A stretch of DNA of 64,000 nt from assembly GCA_963920765.1 (NCBI GenBank), contig OY987252.1, forward strand, positions 3,209,966 to 3,273,965, given 5' to 3'. The notes beneath the pieces were generated by a model. It searched no databases, was not told where the DNA came from, and was given only the letters and a program-made list of their open reading frames with translations. This document shows positions 11,030 to 22,000 of the stretch, piece after piece; the first letter of the stretch is position 1; each line of letters starts with the position of its first letter. A program made the translations under genes and the position numbers. This DNA is from Ulota crispa. Its lineage: Eukaryota > Streptophyta > Bryopsida > Orthotrichales > Orthotrichaceae.

Positions 11030-11290
11030 GGCTAGTCCTGCTCAATGGACTGGATACGTCGTTGATCTGTCCAGTGGACGGACTAGATGTCCAGTCAACG
11101 GACCGTGCATTTAGTTGACAAACTCAGCGTCCAGTGGATGGTCTTGTCGTCTAATGGATAGTTTTGTCGACTAGTCAACGAACTTGTCAACAAACTTCAT
11201 TGATGGCCTAGACGGTCCATTAGCATTGCAGACGGATCCTGCCATGTCCGGACACATCATGACAGACGCATCATGATATCTAGACGTGAG
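11030..11290. repeat. GTCCAGTGGACGG-type degenerate array
   Basis: Units such as gtccagtggacggac, gtccagtcaacggac and gtccagtggatggtc follow one another at irregular spacing. Many units are partly self-complementary (GTCCA..TGGAC). The same vocabulary occurs at 1255-1530. Probably a subterminal or terminal repeat region of a DNA transposon; no terminus was fixed. Confidence 0.55.
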
Positions 11291-13474
11291 AACCCAACGT
11301 CACGTTGGTTTAGACAATCCTGTATTTGATTTCTTGAAACTAGTTGTATATAGACCAGCTAAGCATTTCAAAATGTGATGTGCAATGAAAATTTGATGTT
11401 GAAGAGCTTCAATGTCAACAACGTTGTCTCCTACTTTGGCAGCTTTCATTTACTTAAGCACAATCTAATTTCAAATTGTGTTTTTGGAAGGTCAATTAAA
11501 GTTGTGAAGCTTCCATAAGTTTTTTTTGCATAATTTGTCACAATATTTACAAACTAATGAGTTAAGATTGCATAGCTCATTCTTCAAGAAAAACTGTCCA
11601 AACCAATACCTTCCAATTGACTAAATATGTCCAAATGACAAAAAACGTCCGTAGTGACAAAAAATGTCCAAATCAACATTTTTGAATCACAAAAAAGTTT
11701 CAAAATGAAACTATTCTTAGATAGTGTCATGACTAGTAGAATTTAAAAGGTGTTATAAATATTCTTAATTTGGCTTGATCATTTTAAATCTAGTTTTTTT
11801 CTAGTATCCATGAGTTTATTTGGTTGATAGGCATTGCTAATTTACTTAATCCCATTTGAACTAATTTCTAAGTTTTATAAAGCTTTTTTCTTTCATTCAA
11901 AAAAATGTTGCTGAAATTCATCTGATCGACAACTTTATATCAATCTTTAGTTCATTAGTAGATCATTTTCTAGTGCATCCAACTTTATGTGAGTACAAAA
12001 TTGTTTGATCTATATTTGAATTTCCTTTTAACAAAGAAGAGACCCATTGCCATTTATAAACAATTTGTAAAGTGTTTAGAACATGATCTTCAAATTACCT
12101 TATTATTTACTTTTTATTTTTGGACAATTATGTGAAATTGCAAGAGACTCTGAAGTTGCTAGTTGAATCCAAACATGGCACATCAACAACTTTTACCAAA
12201 TTCTTATCTTTGGTCTGGAGTAGCCACTTGGATTTTAATAATATGCTTTGAAGGCTTACACCATGTTTTGTTTCTTGTGAATATCATTAGAGGCCTTTCT
12301 TACTCAATTGGTAAAACTAGTCACCTATCTTAGTGCCTCTATGTTTCCTTTTCTAGAGCCCTTATGAGATAATATTAGAAGACCATCTAATGCAATATGA
12401 ACATTCATTGCATTACAAGTTTATTTTGTTGTCAAATTCTTCTAAATGAGAGACTAATACTTCTAACGTCACTAGTATGGAGATTGTTCTTATTTGATAT
12501 TTGAGTTCAAATAGGCCACGGTTACTACTCTTTCAAATGTTACAACTACCATTTAGCTACAAAATTTAAAGTTTATGGAGATTTCCTTCATTATATTTGG
12601 ATAGCAGTGTGTCTTTATTGAGACCCTTTGCGTTGTTCTCCTTAGTTCTCTAACTCCATTATTGGCCAAAGTGTGAAATATGTGGAATGTGCATAATGAC
12701 TTTGTCCAAATGATAATGCTTCAACTACCTTTTAGTTGAAGCTACACTAGTATTGAAATCTCTTCCTTGTACTTCCTTTTACCAATTCTACAAAACAACT
12801 ACCTTATCTTTAAAGTTTTTAGATAAAGTTTTTTTAGGAACACTCTAAATTCATTTAGCAGCAACAAATGAAGGACTCCAAAGTCAAGCAAGTATTATGT
12901 TTAGTTTGAGGTAAGATTCTTGAAAATCTGATGTTTTTAATAAGAAATGACGTTGGTTGAAAATAACCAAGGATGTGTTTCTTAGAGATATCTACCTCTA
13001 GTAATTTTATAAAAAAAAACAAATGAAAATATGCATAAAAGTATTAAGATGCTTGAATGTATCGTAAATGATCTACAAAGATGGTGAAGAGATTGGCTCT
13101 ACCAAAAAAGCTAATATAGATTTATTGACAGACGAAGTCTCATGTTTTTTAATTTTATGATTGCAATTCATCCAATACAAGTTATTCATCCATCTACAAG
13201 CGCCATCTTTCATCCATGTCAACATTTGTTCATTTGTTTCAATGGATGTTGTAAATGAGTTATATTTATTTTCATCTTTTCTCAAATGGTTACGGCTCTT
13301 TACAAAAGAAAATTGTTGTACCTAGTTTTACAAAACGCAACTACTCAAAAATTTATGTGCTCATCGCTCAATGCTTCTTGTTTGTTATTCATTGCTTGCA
13401 GCAATCCGCTCACACTCTAGTAACCATGTTGTTTATGTCCCTAAAGGAAAATTTATGATGCTGCCAAGATGTCA
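11291..13474. other. AT-rich intergenic DNA, nothing recognised
   Basis: No open frame with family resemblance, no clear terminal repeats. The short frames on the minus strand near 13073-13285 and the plus strand near 13255-13458 show no motif. Confidence 0.4.
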
Positions 13475-13925
13475 TGTAAATAGAGATTGTCATACACAAT
13501 ACATCCTATAACTATCACAAACATCAAACAAAAACAAAAATGAAATTCAAAACATATATACAAATATGCTCTCAATGACAAGATACAAAATCTAGGCACT
13601 AAACATCAGTTAAACTATCTCTCATTTTGCTCATGAGATAATCCAAAAGTGCAAAGAGAAATCGGAAAGAAAGTATATAACTCATGAAGACAACAACAAG
13701 CGTGCTCTCTCTCAAATAACTTGACAAGACTTGACTTGGTAAAGAATGCCAAGTCAAAGAAGCAACGTACCTTAACTACCAAACCCTAATTAGTCTAAAA
13801 AAGAGGTGCCAATTGGAATGAGGTGTCAGTGGCCCTAAACTTTCCTAAACCAATTAAAGATAAAGACCATCTATCCAATGATCTACATCCGATGTGGCAT
13901 ACCCACAATGCCACATAACGTGACA
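13475..13925 (-). repeat. Candidate 3' LTR of the Ty3/gypsy element
   Basis: In plus orientation it runs from TGTAAATAG to ACGTGACA, so it has TG..CA ends. About 340 bp of it (13585-13925) match 29617-29955 in the same orientation, with landmarks ggcactaa.catcagtta, agctatctctca, accttaactaccaaa, ggaatgaggtgtca and gaccatctatccaatgatct. Its first 95 bases are repeated at 13933-14030, seven bases beyond its end. Confidence 0.5.
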
Positions 13926-13932
13926 ACTATTG

Positions 13933-14030
13933 TGTAAATAGAGATTGCCATACATAACACATTAATAGCTATCACTAACATCAAATAAAAACAAAAATGT
14001 AATCCAAAAACATAATACAAATATGCTCTC
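13933..14030 (-). repeat. Partial tandem copy of the LTR start
   Basis: TGTAAATAGAGATTG, followed by the catac..aacatcaa..aaaacaaaaatg stretch, repeats the sequence at 13475-13570. It sits between the candidate LTR and the polyprotein tail, so it may be the remains of a second LTR joined by unequal recombination. Confidence 0.5.
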
Positions 14031-14389
14031 TACTGCCCCGCTAGCTAGTTAATAGAAAACCGCAAGTTAGCTAGGACTATACTAAAAGTATAACTAGATG
14101 CAAATGCTAAAATGAATATAAGATTCTCAACATTATCTACACCAAAGGTGATGTTGTCGACGGCCGACAATGACAAGGGAACATGATGAAAGAAAGTAGA
14201 AAAGACTGTAGGTCGGGTGCAATGACAAGTCCCATCATTAATCGCCTTTGACAAATTTTTAATGCGAATCTCTTATTTAATCTCCAATGAGTCCAATCTT
14301 GTGCACTGCAAATTTGACATCTAGTCAACAAATGTGGCAATGTTGTCATCTCAATATAAAAGGCTTGATCTCAAGAAATTATTAGCATT

Positions 14390-14575
14390 TGTCCGTAGAC
14401 ATAGCATGGCCTAAAAATCTCCTACAACAAGGGCAAATCCAATCTTCTGAAGGTAGAATCGATAAAGGCGAAATTAATCATGTCATATGCTAACCATGTT
14501 GGCACCGGTTACACAATAGTATAGTAGCCGCGCCTTTCTTCTCTCCACAAATAAAACAAAATAATCCATTTGGCA
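14390..14575 (-). pseudogene. PHD finger at the C-terminal end of the gypsy polyprotein
   Basis: The minus strand shows CFIC, eleven residues, LLCNRCQHG, then H-M, then ICPCC after about 18 residues. This is the C4-H-C3 zinc pattern of a PHD finger, a reader of histone H3 tails. Two expected positions are stops in the same frame: a Trp before HM is TAG (one change from TGG) and the Cys after HMT is TGA (one change from TGC). The frame is continuous with the integrase upstream through RFSRGDYVYL, the spacer and HSKNCAPCHL. By family logic such a module would direct integration to chosen chromatin, as chromodomains do in chromoviruses; that role is inference. Confidence 0.75.
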
Positions 14576-14739
14576 CCTCTACTAACTCCGAGTGTACAGT
14601 ACCATCAATGGCCAAGTGACAAGGAGCACAATTTTTAGAATGCTCCCTGCACTCTTGTCTATCCGTGCATTCCAATAAGAGAATGCCACTAGATAAGACG
14701 TTCTTCACTCAAAGAATAGTGCGACTTGTTGTGACATTT

Positions 14740-15776
14740 AATGTAGTAGGCGCCTCACATTGCAAATATACATAATCTCCTCGAGAGAATCTGTGCAACT
14801 AAGGTTGATAAGCATTGCTATAAATGCACGCGTAACGCAAAGAATCTTGATGTTGGGTTATATGTAAGTTCTCCAAAGCCATAAGTACGGCCCTCTTGAA
14901 GAATTCAGCTTGATCATATAGGCATTGAGCCCAAACATTTGGACTATTCAAGTCCACAATTGAAGCCAGCTTTTGTTGTATGGAGTTGGATAAAATAGGC
15001 TCCCGTCCATATAATAGCTGGTAAAGGTTGTAAGAGGTCAAAGAACCTTGCCTACTAAAATGGTAACCCATGGCAATCCAAAGTAACATCAAATCCAAAT
15101 CTTGATGACTTCCACAGAATAATCCATACTTGTGTAAATCACATTTGACTATTTGAACAACTCGTTCAGCCAAACCATTTGCCTTAGGGTAATTTCTAGA
15201 GGTAGTGCAGTGATCAACTAAAGCCTTAGGGTAATCTCTAGAGGTAGTGCAGTGATCAACCAAAGCCTTGGTGCATAGAGTTTCAAAAATCCTTAGAAAC
15301 TCTTGGCCTTGATCTTTCAAGACTTCAGCCGGTGCTCCAAAACGTGCCAATACTCGGTCAAAAAATGTCATAGCTGCCAACTCTAAAGAGTTATGAGGCA
15401 AAGCAACAAGCTCAATCCACTTGCTAAAATGCTCTACCATCACCAATACATATTTGGCTCAACGTGGGATGACAATAAGTGGCTCGGTAAATCCCAAAAA
15501 CCAACAATAACCTAAATCCATGATGGATAAAGGCATCAATTGTGGTGATAAGGTGTTAAAACTTGATCTCGCTTGATCACACACTTTATGTTAAGAAACA
15601 TAGGTGGAGATTTGGTGATACATGCTAGTCCACCAATACTGATTGCGCAATATAGAATGCGTTTTGCGCACTCTAAAATAAGCAAGCTCCTCATGCACTT
15701 GCAGTATGAAAGAAGCTCTCTGGTCTAATCGATAAACTATGCGCCTAGCTTCATTCGGCCAAACTTGAATCAACAA
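14740..15776 (-). pseudogene. Ty3/gypsy integrase
   Basis: The N-terminal H2C2-type region is at 15776-15591 (LVHEELAYFRVRKTHSILRNQYWW-like, ending WTSMYHQI); the catalytic core follows at 15446-14799 with EHFSKWIEL, the second acidic site in KDQGQEF and the GLAERVVQIVK helix carrying the last Glu. Integrase joins the cDNA to host DNA. A 42-bp tandem duplication at 15182-15265 adds 14 residues (LVDHCTTSR..YPKA twice) between the second and third catalytic acidic positions, which would probably disturb the core. An in-frame stop separates it from the PHD part. Confidence 0.85.
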
Positions 15777-16199
15777 GTCGTTATTCCAATGGAACCTTGC
15801 TATTCAATGGTAAACTCTATCTTGCTCTATGATAGAAATATCCATGAGGAATGATCCATGCTGAAGTTAGTGCAAAACCACTGTATCTTCTCAAACATCT
15901 CCAATATTCTAAGACTTACCAGGCTCATCATTCGGACCTAGATCAATCGCCTAAGTAGCAGAGCTTGACATCAAAGTCAAATAAATAACTATGCACCAGT
16001 TCGGAACTGCTTCCCTGTTGCAATTTCCATATCATCTAGTACCAGTCAAATCTTCATTAGAGGAACTTAGATTGTGAGAAAGTCCATTCGCATTCAAGTT
16101 AGTGATACCAGCTCACTGAATAACTTCAAAGTCATATTCTTGAAACAATAGAGCCCATTTAGCAAGCTTGCCGGTGAGTTTATCTGACTCCTTAAGCCA

Positions 16200-16427
16200 C
16201 TATAAAGGTTGATGATCTATCACTAATGTATACCGCTGCTCATACAAATACAACCGAGAATGTGAAATGGCCCATACCGCAACTAAAACTTCCCCCTCAT
16301 AAGACGAATAGTTAGACTTTGCCAAGTTGTTACTCCTTGAAACAAAGGCAATAACATACTCCCATCTTTCATCATCTTTCTTAGCCAAAACTGTACTTAA
16401 TCGCACTGCACTCCAATCCGTGTGCAA
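16200..16427 (-). pseudogene. Ty3/gypsy RNase H region
   Basis: Clear match to the RNase H block following gypsy RT: HTDWSAVRLSTVLAKKDD, AFVSRSNNLAKSNYSSYEGE, AVWAISHSRLYLYEQRYTLV and DHQPL. It degrades the RNA of the RNA-DNA hybrid during reverse transcription. Same frame as RT upstream and integrase downstream. It is cut by stops on both sides. Confidence 0.9.
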
Positions 16428-16619
16428 TTAAAAAGGCCTAGTAAAATTTGGACGTCAAAGCACAAGTGCTAAGCCCAACTTGTATTTCAACATATCAAAA
16501 GACAACTGCTGCTCACGGCTCTATGTTCAAATCTGGCCTTTGTCAGTGAGCATAGTTAAAGGCTTGGTAACCAAGCTAAAGTTCTTGACAAAGCGGCAAT
16601 AATAATTCCTTAAGCCAAG

Positions 16620-17300
16620 AAATGCACGTAACCTTGGAACATCTCACAATGCTGGAAGCTTTTAAAGAGCATCCACATTTACCTACTCTATGCCAAGTCC
16701 TCCTAGAATTATCATGTGTTCCAAGTTTAACAACCAATCATGGAAAAATTTGCACTTGCCATGATGCAAGCGCAATCTCCACTTACGCAACCACTCAAAA
16801 ACGGCTTGCAAATGCCTCACATGTTTTTCAAGTGAACTACCAAAGATAATAACATCATCAATGTAGCACCAAGCAATGGCAATCATGTCAAAACACAGTC
16901 CATCACCCTCTAAAACTCAGCAGGTGCGTTTTTAAGACCAAATGGAAAAAACATCCAATGATAGAGTAGATCTCTGCCATCATGATCTACTCCCCAAAAT
17001 GCAATTTAAATACGATCTTCCAACCATAGTAGCAATTGATGATATCATGATCTCAAATCCAATGTATTAAGGATTTGAGCCAATCCTACTGCATCAAATA
17101 ATTCCTCTAGTGTCGGCATAGGATATCGATCTGATTTGGTCTTTTTATTGACCAAACGGTAATTTCCACACATCCTCTTCTAAGTCCAATTTCCAAATAT
17201 ATATCATTTTTAGAAGGCATCACCATAGCACAAGCGTACTCGTCATTGGATAACTCCATCAAACTCGCAGCTAAAACCTTTTGACATTGGGTTTAAACAC
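16620..17300 (-). pseudogene. Ty3/gypsy reverse transcriptase
   Basis: The catalytic YIDD box lies at the start of the 16886-16683 frame (AWCYIDDVIIFGSSLEKH), followed by RLHHGKCKFF and a HMI.LGGLGIE stretch typical of gypsy RT. Upstream, between about 17300 and 16890, fragments such as NDEYACAMVMPSKNDIY and RPNQIDI correspond to the N-terminal RT region but are broken by stops and shifts. Confidence 0.85.
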
Positions 17301-17665
17301 TAGTCTTCTCAAAACTACTGAGCTTGTAAAGTTATTTGAATATATGATGATCATCCTCAAGCTAAATGTGAATGAACTTGTCTTTATAACCTTCTAAAAA
17401 GTGAAGGTTGAAACCAAAGCAATACTGGTATGAGTGTATGAATGCTCGCACGTCATGTGTCTCAATATCTATGAGATGATGACCTAAACTCAAAGGCCAA
17501 TCATCAAACTTCATGATAGTCTTCTCTATCAACGGACCACCACCAGATTTACTATTGTAAATGAAAATGATGCTTAGAATCCTCTCTAATTGTAGCGATT
17601 GACATTCATATTGCCCCCTCACCATTATCCTTTGCCTCCAAAGTGAACAAATGGCCACATTGTTG

Positions 17666-18640
17666 TTAAATAGCAAGGCAAACACCAACACTCCAAATCA
17701 AGGTATAAAGATCCATAGCTTGACCCAACACAAAGAGTTGTTGACTTTCAATGAGATCATGAGCTGCTATAGTGCCAGTCAAAAATCCCATGACATGCTC
17801 TCGCTCATCCACATTGGGTTCCTCATAAATGTACCTATGAGAATCCCACACCATGTTAGGTCCACGTGCTCGGAATGCAAAGAATTTAAGATATATAATA
17901 AAGGTCAGTAATACATTGCAAGGCTTTCCAACCTTGTTGACCAAAGCAAAGGGAAGTAAATCATCTTTGGTCACAGCCAAAAATTCCCTTCAGTTATCCA
18001 AAATATCCTTTACAACACACTCTAAAGGTTTGATAACCAGTAAAATTGCTTTAGCCAACATAGAATGTAACATCATGTTGGTTCAAAGCCAACATGGTCA
18101 ATAAGCAAATGGCCCTAGTGCAGCGGCATCTGCAAAGGTTGAAGGGCCAAGAATTTGGCAAATGTAGTGACCATCCTCCATCACTTTTGATTGGTCATCG
18201 CTCAACAAAGATACATTCTCAAAAATATTCCTAAATAGTGTGATTTGGTGGTTATATCACCACTGTATAAACCTCACCAACTCCATAAAAAAGCTAGATC
18301 TTTGGTCATATAACTCTTGACTTGCACTTATTCGTTAGTGACCATAGCAAGGCCATCCTGCCACAAGCAAATCAATGTGGCTCAACCTCCTCAAATCCTC
18401 ATCATCAATAAAAGTAACGTCTCTAGGAAAGTGGCCAAAACATCCATGAATGGATGATGGAGGCAACTGCTTAAGAAACTGAGCCATCAATTTCTGATGA
18501 TGATGATGGGCTGCTCTGATAAGCACATAAGTATTATCAACATGAACGTCCTGCCAAACCATGAACCGAGCTTCTAAAATGGCTGCCAATCCGGTGCCAA
18601 TGCCTCCAAAATGCTCTACTAAAGTAACTTTGTCTAGAGA
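17666..18640 (-). pseudogene. Cytosine-5 DNA methyltransferase domain inside the retrotransposon
   Basis: On the minus strand a single frame runs over the whole domain. Motif I is HFGGIGTGLAA at about 18619-18581 (family: F.G.G or DNMT3-type DGIATG). Motif IV is IDLLVAGWPCYGH near 18375-18336, where the catalytic Pro-Cys is intact but the usual following Gln is Tyr. Motif VI is FENV with the codons for ENV at 18220-18212. A motif VIII-like AY.P.WL.T follows with Arg and Trp codons turned into stops or Cys. The end carries a motif IX/X-like DEREHVMGF and LGQAMDLYTLIW at about 17720-17675. Stops inside are at the positions expected for Ser, Trp and Arg. These enzymes put methyl groups on DNA cytosines. 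Domain size (about 320 residues) fits a minimal DNMT3/DRM-like catalytic unit. It lies between protease and RT regions. Confidence 0.85.
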
Positions 18641-19023
18641 TGGGCACGAATGAATAAGTCATTTAAGCATAAAGCAGATAAGGGTAGAAGCCAAAGAGTA
18701 AAAAAGTACAGAAGCTAAAATGTTCCCACATTGTTGGGACAACTTCTGATGGCTAGTCTAAGGTGGCAAAACATCCTTGGATTGCTGAGGTGTAGCCACC
18801 AAAATCAGTGACTTTTGTTGGTCCTTTGGAAATGTGGCTGCAAACGCCAAGGTCTCTTCTAAAAGTGAAGGACAAAAAGAAAGGCTCTCCAAAGATGCTA
18901 AGCATCCAAACATATCATCAATAGTGGTAGATATAATTAATGCTGCAAATGCCACCGAAATCATCTCTTTCTGACCATTGTTAGAAGATCATCTTGGTAA
19001 AATCCACGCCTCTTTGGTCCAGT
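18641..19023 (-). pseudogene. Polyprotein linker upstream of the methyltransferase
   Basis: Same minus frame as the methyltransferase, with two in-frame stops. No motif recognised; residues such as EETLAFAATFPKDQ and ATPQQSKD are visible. The reading is interrupted at 19026 by the CACTA-like insertion and resumes beyond 22158. Confidence 0.55.
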
Positions 19024-19950
19024 TATCACTAGTAGAAAATTTAGCACAAAATCAACAAAATTTCAACCAAAAATTATTGACTTTTTCTGTGGATTTGGTT
19101 AAGTTGATTTGGATACTTTTCTATTGATTTTCTGTTGATTTTTTGTTGATTATTTACTATTTTCCGTTAATTTTTTGTTGATTTTCTATTACTTTTCACA
19201 TATTTTATGTTGTTCAATTCTATTTTTTTTCAATTTTTCAATTTTTCAATTTTTTTTTCATAGATTTTTTTTTTAATAAAACGGTGAATTTTTTTCAAGA
19301 GCCGAGCAGCTGCCCAAACCTCCAAGCAGCTGCCCACATTACCAAGTAGGGCTGTTGGCAGTGGGGTTTGAATGTCCCACCACCGGGTTCACGCTCCACA
19401 ACTCTTTTGCATTACTCACAACCACTAAAGCACATGCCCACACACATGTGCATAATAGAACCATGATTCTATTTGTACATTAAATGTTCATGTTTTTAGT
19501 AAGCCAGTAGACTTTGAAGGTTATTTCAGCTCTTTAACGGACCTTTTTTCAAAAAATTTAGAACTATGAAAAGTTAGTAAATGTATTTTACTTTCACCTC
19601 CAACAATTTTTTTTGGATTTCAATCATTTTATCAAAATCTATGAGCTAAAATCAAAGAAGGTGTTTAGAAATTTTAAAAAAATTGTTTATTTCCATTCTT
19701 TTGATTTTTTGTATAAATTTTTATTGGAATTCACAAATCTCAAAAAGATTGTTGCTGGCAAAGGTTGGATTCATTAATAATTATTATTTAGTGCTAGTTT
19801 TTTTGTAAAAAGAACCTTGTTCTGTTAAAATAGCCTCCATAGTTTGATCGCTTTAAATAACATCAAATTGTGAAAAGTTACGGAATTAAAACCTTGCAAT
19901 TAAAAAATCAAAATTCTATTGACTTTTGAATAGTTTTGGATATTTTTCAA

Positions 19951-20361
19951 GGGCATTAGTATGTGAACCACACCTTTTGAACTACTATACCACACCCCCG
20001 AGGTAAATTTTAGATTTTTACCATCAAAAATTAGAGTTTGAGAATTTTGAATTCAAATTTGGACTTAGAGACCATGATTTAGATCAAGGCCATAAAAAAA
20101 GTTGCAACTCAACAACATCTAATGAAAAAGCTTATCTTTTTTTACAAACAAAAGTAAAATTAACAATTTTCTCCCTAACTAAACTTTTTCATTGGGTGTT
20201 GTTGAATTGCAAATTTTTTATGGTTCTAGACAATACCATGGTCTCTACGTCCAAATCTGAATTCAAAATTTTCAAATTCAATTTTTTGATGGTAGAAATC
20301 TAAAAATTACCCCGTAGTGTGGTATAGTACTTGGAAGGGTGTGGTACACATATCAATTCCC
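19951..20361. repeat. Fold-back element with about 180-bp arms
   Basis: The left arm 19951-20130 and right arm 20184-20361 are reverse complements at roughly 80 percent identity; landmarks are ccacacc, ctactataccacac, agattt.taccatcaaaaa, ttttgaattca, agagaccatg, ccataaaaaa and aatgaaaaag. The spacer is about 53 bases. It lies inside the CACTA-like element and is either a nested MITE or an internal inverted duplication. Confidence 0.85.
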
Positions 20362-21299
20362 ATCTTTTAAAGTTTATAAGAATATTTTATAAGATTGTTT
20401 TTTTTTAATTCATTTGGTTAGTAATAGAAGGAAAAATACTAAAAATACCCTTTAAGTCTTTCAAAATATCAAGTTTACGCCAAAAATATTTGAAACATAA
20501 AAAATATTCCTTATTTTTTGTAGGAATATCAATTATACTCCTATTAATTTGGAAAAATAATAAAAAAGCTCTTCTATTTTGAAATGTTAAATATATCCTT
20601 GTGTTATTTGAAATGTTGAAATCACCTTTGGTTTCTTGTAAGAATTTGCATTAAACTATATACTTGGTTATCATATAACACAAAGATACAAATAATTAAA
20701 AATAGTTGAAGAGCATTTTTAATATTTTTCTAATATATTATAAGCATTCTTAATATTTATACAGAAAGGAAAGAGGTACTTTTAATCCTTAAGGGACATA
20801 TATGATTTTTTCAAAGAATTGAGGAGCATGTTTTATATTTGTTTGTTAAGAAATTTTGGTATTTAAAACAACAAAATGTTGTACTTTTTATATAAAATTT
20901 TGTTGAATTAGTGAAGTTGTGTCTAAAAGTGTCCAGATCAACAAGAACTGTTGATTTTTTTGTTATTATGGTCATGTTTCTATTTGACTTTAAAGGCTGC
21001 TAATTTTAAATCTAACCAAATTGTGAAAGGTAAAGAAAATAAAACCAGTCAATATACACTCAAACTTCTAAAAGATTCTATTTTTTTTGAAAACTTCTTT
21101 CATTTTTTAAAACTCCAAAACATTTTAATGAGGTACAAAAAGATTCTCGAAAGATTTCAAAAACAAACCTAAACTATTGTAATAGTTTTTTTATTAAAAA
21201 TATTTTAAAGTATTTTGATGAATTACAAAAAGATTCCTAAAGGACTCTAATTCAGTCTAAGAGATTCTATTTCTATATTAATTTGAAGTACTTTAAAAA

Positions 21300-22000
21300 A
21301 TTTCATAAAGATTTTAAAAAGATTTTCAAAGATTCCAAAAAGGTTCTTAAAAATTCTTAGAGATTCTCAAAGATTTTTAAAATTTCCAAAAAGATTCTCA
21401 AAAGATTCCCAAAGATTCCCAAAGATTCCCAAAGATTCCCAAAGATTCCCAAAGATTCTTAATGATTCTCAAAGCTTCTTAAAGCTTCTAAGAAGATTCC
21501 AAGAAGATTCTTAAAGATTTTCAAAAATTCTCAAAAAAATTCAAATTCCTAGAACATTTCTAGAGATTCTCAAATATTCCAAACTATTCTAAAAGATTCT
21601 CAAGAATTCTGAAATATTCTTGAAAGATTCTCAAGGATTCTCAAATATTCCTAAAAGATTATCAAAGATTCCAAGAAGATTCTCTAAGATTCTAAAAAGA
21701 TTTTCAAAGATTTCCGAAGATTTTCAAACATTCTCAAAGATTTCAAAAAAAATTGAAAAGATTTTCAAAGATTTCCAAAGATTTCCAAAGATTTCCAAAG
21801 ATCCTCAAAGTTTCTCAAAAGATTCTCAAAGATTTTCATAGATGCCTAAAAGATTTTCAAGGATTCCAAGAAGATTCTCAAAGATTCTAAAATCTTGAAA
21901 AGATTCTTCAATATTCTTACAAATCCTGACAAGATTTGCAATGATTACCAAAAGATTCTTAAAGATTCTTAAAGATTCACAAAAAATTCCCAAAATATTC
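21300..22000. repeat. AAAGATTCYC minisatellite
   Basis: A degenerate tandem array of about ten-base units around CAAAGATTCC/T fills some 700 bases. The purest part is 21403-21458, where ATTCCCAAAG is repeated five or six times without change. The open frame running through it is a by-product of the repeat. It is internal to the CACTA-like element. Confidence 0.85.

Noticed and set aside
19951..20361. Second CACTA element inside the first
   Set aside because: The arms do not begin with CACTA and no three-base duplication is visible.
21620..21841. Open frame of 73 codons rich in SKD/FSK
   Set aside because: It is only the translation of the minisatellite.
21300..22000. CRISPR-like array
   Set aside because: Units are contiguous ten-mers without unique spacers, in a eukaryotic transposon.
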